Shown: in pieces, positions 61,659-64,000 of the stretch
Layout: the number at the start of each line of letters is the position of its first letter
How positions within the stretch are numbered: position 1 is the first letter of the stretch
Source of the DNA: Apostichopus japonicus
Taxonomy: Eukaryota; Echinodermata; Holothuroidea; Aspidochirotida; Stichopodidae
DNA length: 64,000 nt
Direction of reading: 5' to 3'
Assembly: GCF_037975245.1 (NCBI RefSeq)
Contig: NC_092566.1
Location: 5,518,001-5,582,000, forward strand
Made by a program: the position numbers and the translations under genes
Notes under the pieces: generated by a model
Databases searched by the model: none
Told to the model about the DNA's origin: nothing
The model's input: the letters and a program-made list of their open reading frames with translations, nothing else

Positions 61659-63787
61659 TGTCCTTTCAACCAAAGAGAATTAAAGATGATTATCATCTCA
61701 CCCTTACCTATGGTTAAATCTTTGGCCACAAAGATTGATGAAAATAGTTTCTCATCTAAAGAACCACAAGTACATCTGTTTAATGGTTCATGCCTACCTT
61801 TGTCACATTTGAGGAGGGGAGGTGTAGATGGCTGCAGGAAAGCAATGTGATGCAAATTTATGATAAGATTAAACATTTCAAAGCAGATAGAATGAAATGA
61901 TAACTTGTCTACTGCCCAAAGAAATATACCCGGGGTGGGATGGTGAGGACCTATTTGAGTCCCCATCCATCTCATATGACCAGGTGGAGGAAATAGTTTT
62001 AATAATGTATGTACTCATACCTGAAGGCTATTATTTGTTTAATAACCATTAGTCAATATGTGAAGGTTTCCAAGGGGAAGATGCAAACAAGGAAATAACA
62101 ATAAAAATGAAAAGAAAAATAATCTAGTTGATTTATTTTTTCTTGTATTTCACTGCATATTACACATGAGAAAGTAATACAAATGTAGCAAAATATACAA
62201 AGCAAGCCAGGATTTCAGATAATAAAAAGTGCATCCAAAGATAAAGAGGGATTTTAAAACAAGCTATGATTGTCAAGAAATTTTATCTAGACTAGTCATC
62301 ATGTCCTGCAGATAAATAAAAACTTGTTTTAAAATCATTCATTATAGAGATGAGTTGCTCATTGCAATAACATAGTTATATTTAAGCACAGGAACAGTGA
62401 AAGCCGCACCAAGGCTGGAAATATTTATATCCTACATTAATATTCAGTATTCATAAACTATACGACACAACACACTCCTACATGATACAATGATGATATA
62501 AATATTAAATTTTGTTGTTTTGAATGTGGAAAATATTTATCCACCAACAAACTTAACAACTTAACTGTTCATTTTAATGTCCACTTATAGGCCAAAACAA
62601 ACATAACAATATCTTACTTTATTGAAATTGCTTCAAAATTGCAATAGTAACCAACTATTTCTTGTTTTAGTAATAGGAGGTTCAGCTGTTTTCTCCAACA
62701 GATTTCTTTCTTCATGTTATAATGTTATAAATATAAATCAGAATTAATTCATAACCCATAACTTTTTAACTATAAGCACATATCTCAACTCAAAAGTTTT
62801 TGAACTTTTGAAAGCAATAGGATGTTTGAAAAGTACTGTTTTTTCTTCCAAAATGTGAAACCCTATGGTAATAATCGTATTGGAAGTTGCTCTGAACTAA
62901 TATATATTTTGTCGCAATTAAGAGCAATGCAACTATTGTTTACTATCTTCTACTAGACTACTGCTAGGAGCTTTACAGAGAATCTCCCCAAGCTATTCAA
63001 TAGGGTAATTAAAAATATATTAAAAACCCAAATTAACCTTTATTACCCTAAAGGAAATTCCACATCAGGGCAAAGGAATTATTCTGGTTGTCTGAGGGAC
63101 AACCAAGCCATACAGTTTGGTTGTTCACACAGCAAAGTTGGTTGTCTGAAAATTTAGCACAATATCAAGGATCCGTATGTCACTGTAGGATGTACACTGT
63201 AGGGGAGATGGGTAGGTTGGTGAACAGAACACCAGCTTTGGGGTGGTAGCAATTTATCATTTTAACTTTTGGGAGTACTAAGTTACAATTTAGTTGCAAA
63301 AAGCTAGTTGTCCATTGGACAACCTACACAGCTGATGTGGGATGACCGAACAGACATTTAGTTGTCTTGGACTACAGCTCTACGATAAAAAAATTTGCCC
63401 TGCGCATGATGTATAAGGTAATTTTTTGTCAGGTCTTCCAAACAGCAATGTGTTGTACTTACTAATCTATGAATAAAATGAAACTTTTGACACAGAGTTA
63501 TCATTAAGCCTTAAGGTAATAAACTGGTTGTCTGTCGTGAACTTCAAATAATATCTTGAAAGACGAAATGCGAAGCCATCTTAGACAACCCTTAAAAGTC
63601 AGCTGTGCCCTAACAGAATCAATTTTTAGCATGGTAAATCAAATAGGCTGCTACCACACGGTTCTCTGTAACAATGGATACTATTGGGTTAATTTACTCT
63701 CACTACTGCTCAACAAGATCACTGACTTGTTGCTCTTCCAGCGGGAGATAAACGCTCCCGTTGAGGTGACTCGGGGGAAGATGGTAC
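61659..63787. other. 3' flank of TRMT10A and intergenic
   Basis: Holds the TRMT10A 3' UTR (AATAAA at about 62100). From about 63080 to 63540 the phrase GGTTGTCTG and its relatives recur several times, probably part of an unrecognised repeat. No other gene was seen. Confidence 0.4.
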
Positions 63788-63984
63788 TTATTCTTGGTTT
63801 CCTTGTGTCCTCGATGATATGTGTAACCTTTGAGGCGTGCCGGGTACTGGAGATGTTTGGGTGTGGCCCTGTGCACCACCTCTTGGTGAACCAGTCCGAG
63901 TCTGTGGTCGAGATGTTGGACGAACGGAATGGTCTATCTTCAAGATGTCTGGTTTGTGACTGAGAGGTCTGAGTGACGGGTTAC
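63788..63984 (-). CDS. Probable last coding exon of an unidentified gene
   Basis: On the minus strand, TTTTCAACTAG is followed by 64 open codons and a TAA at 63788-63790. The peptide is basic and Pro/Ser/Thr/Gln-rich (KPDILKIDHS; RPQTRTGSPRGG; TSPVPGTPQRLHI), with base composition richer in G+C than the flanks. It would converge on TRMT10A, with the rest of the gene off the right edge. No family is recognised; the opposite strand is also open (63556-63963), so strand choice is uncertain. Confidence 0.35.
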
Positions 63985-64000
63985 CTAGTTGAAAACAGCA

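Noticed and set aside
61511-61975. 154-codon minus-strand ORF
   Set aside because: Antisense to the last TRMT10A exon and its 3' UTR.

Overview
The window is animal nuclear DNA. Genes are split by GT-AG introns, overall composition is AT-rich, microsatellites are long, and transposon remnants are dense. The repeats (CR1-type LINEs, Penelope-like element, hAT-type elements, tRNA-derived SINEs, a Mag/SURL-like Ty3/gypsy tail) and the compact orthologues suggest a marine invertebrate, plausibly a non-chordate deuterostome such as an echinoderm. The species cannot be fixed from sequence alone.

Layout. (a) 0.3-7.6 kb, minus strand: most of an SLC6 sodium/chloride-coupled transporter, eight coding exons from a likely start codon to TM8. 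It continues off the left edge. It carries one frame-breaking base loss, and a Ty3/gypsy integrase tail abuts one exon. (b) 7.6-25 kb: no host gene recognised. This is a repeat field: two CR1-type LINE remnants plus an older RT scrap, a 515-bp inverted-repeat element, a Penelope-like element arranged as an inverted dimer between (AT)n tracts, and a six-copy 93-bp minisatellite. (c) 25.6-28.4 kb, plus strand: a complete four-exon gene for a 455-residue helical protein with a C-terminal J-domain-like HPD segment, followed by tRNA-type SINE copies, the first of which appears to supply its AATAAA. (d) 33.8-49.7 kb, minus strand: a complete 16-exon MTTP gene (microsomal triglyceride transfer protein, 885 residues). 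Its introns hold an exon-derived minisatellite with repeated splice donors, a 141-156-bp minisatellite, an hAT MITE and a 15-bp-period repeat. (e) 56.6-61.7 kb, plus strand: a complete six-exon TRMT10A gene (tRNA m1G9 methyltransferase, 375 residues). (f) A probable last exon of another minus-strand gene lies at the right edge.

MTTP and TRMT10A are divergent neighbours, as they are on human 4q23, so this is an old gene pair. The proteins have unrelated jobs: lipoprotein assembly in the ER, tRNA modification, membrane transport, and a probable co-chaperone. There is no operon-like logic. No CRISPR array, rRNA gene or convincing functional tRNA gene was seen. I found no clearly new biological system. 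The best leads are the conserved head-to-head pair, the J-domain protein, the splice-donor minisatellite in MTTP, the inverted Penelope dimer and the SLC6/integrase junction.
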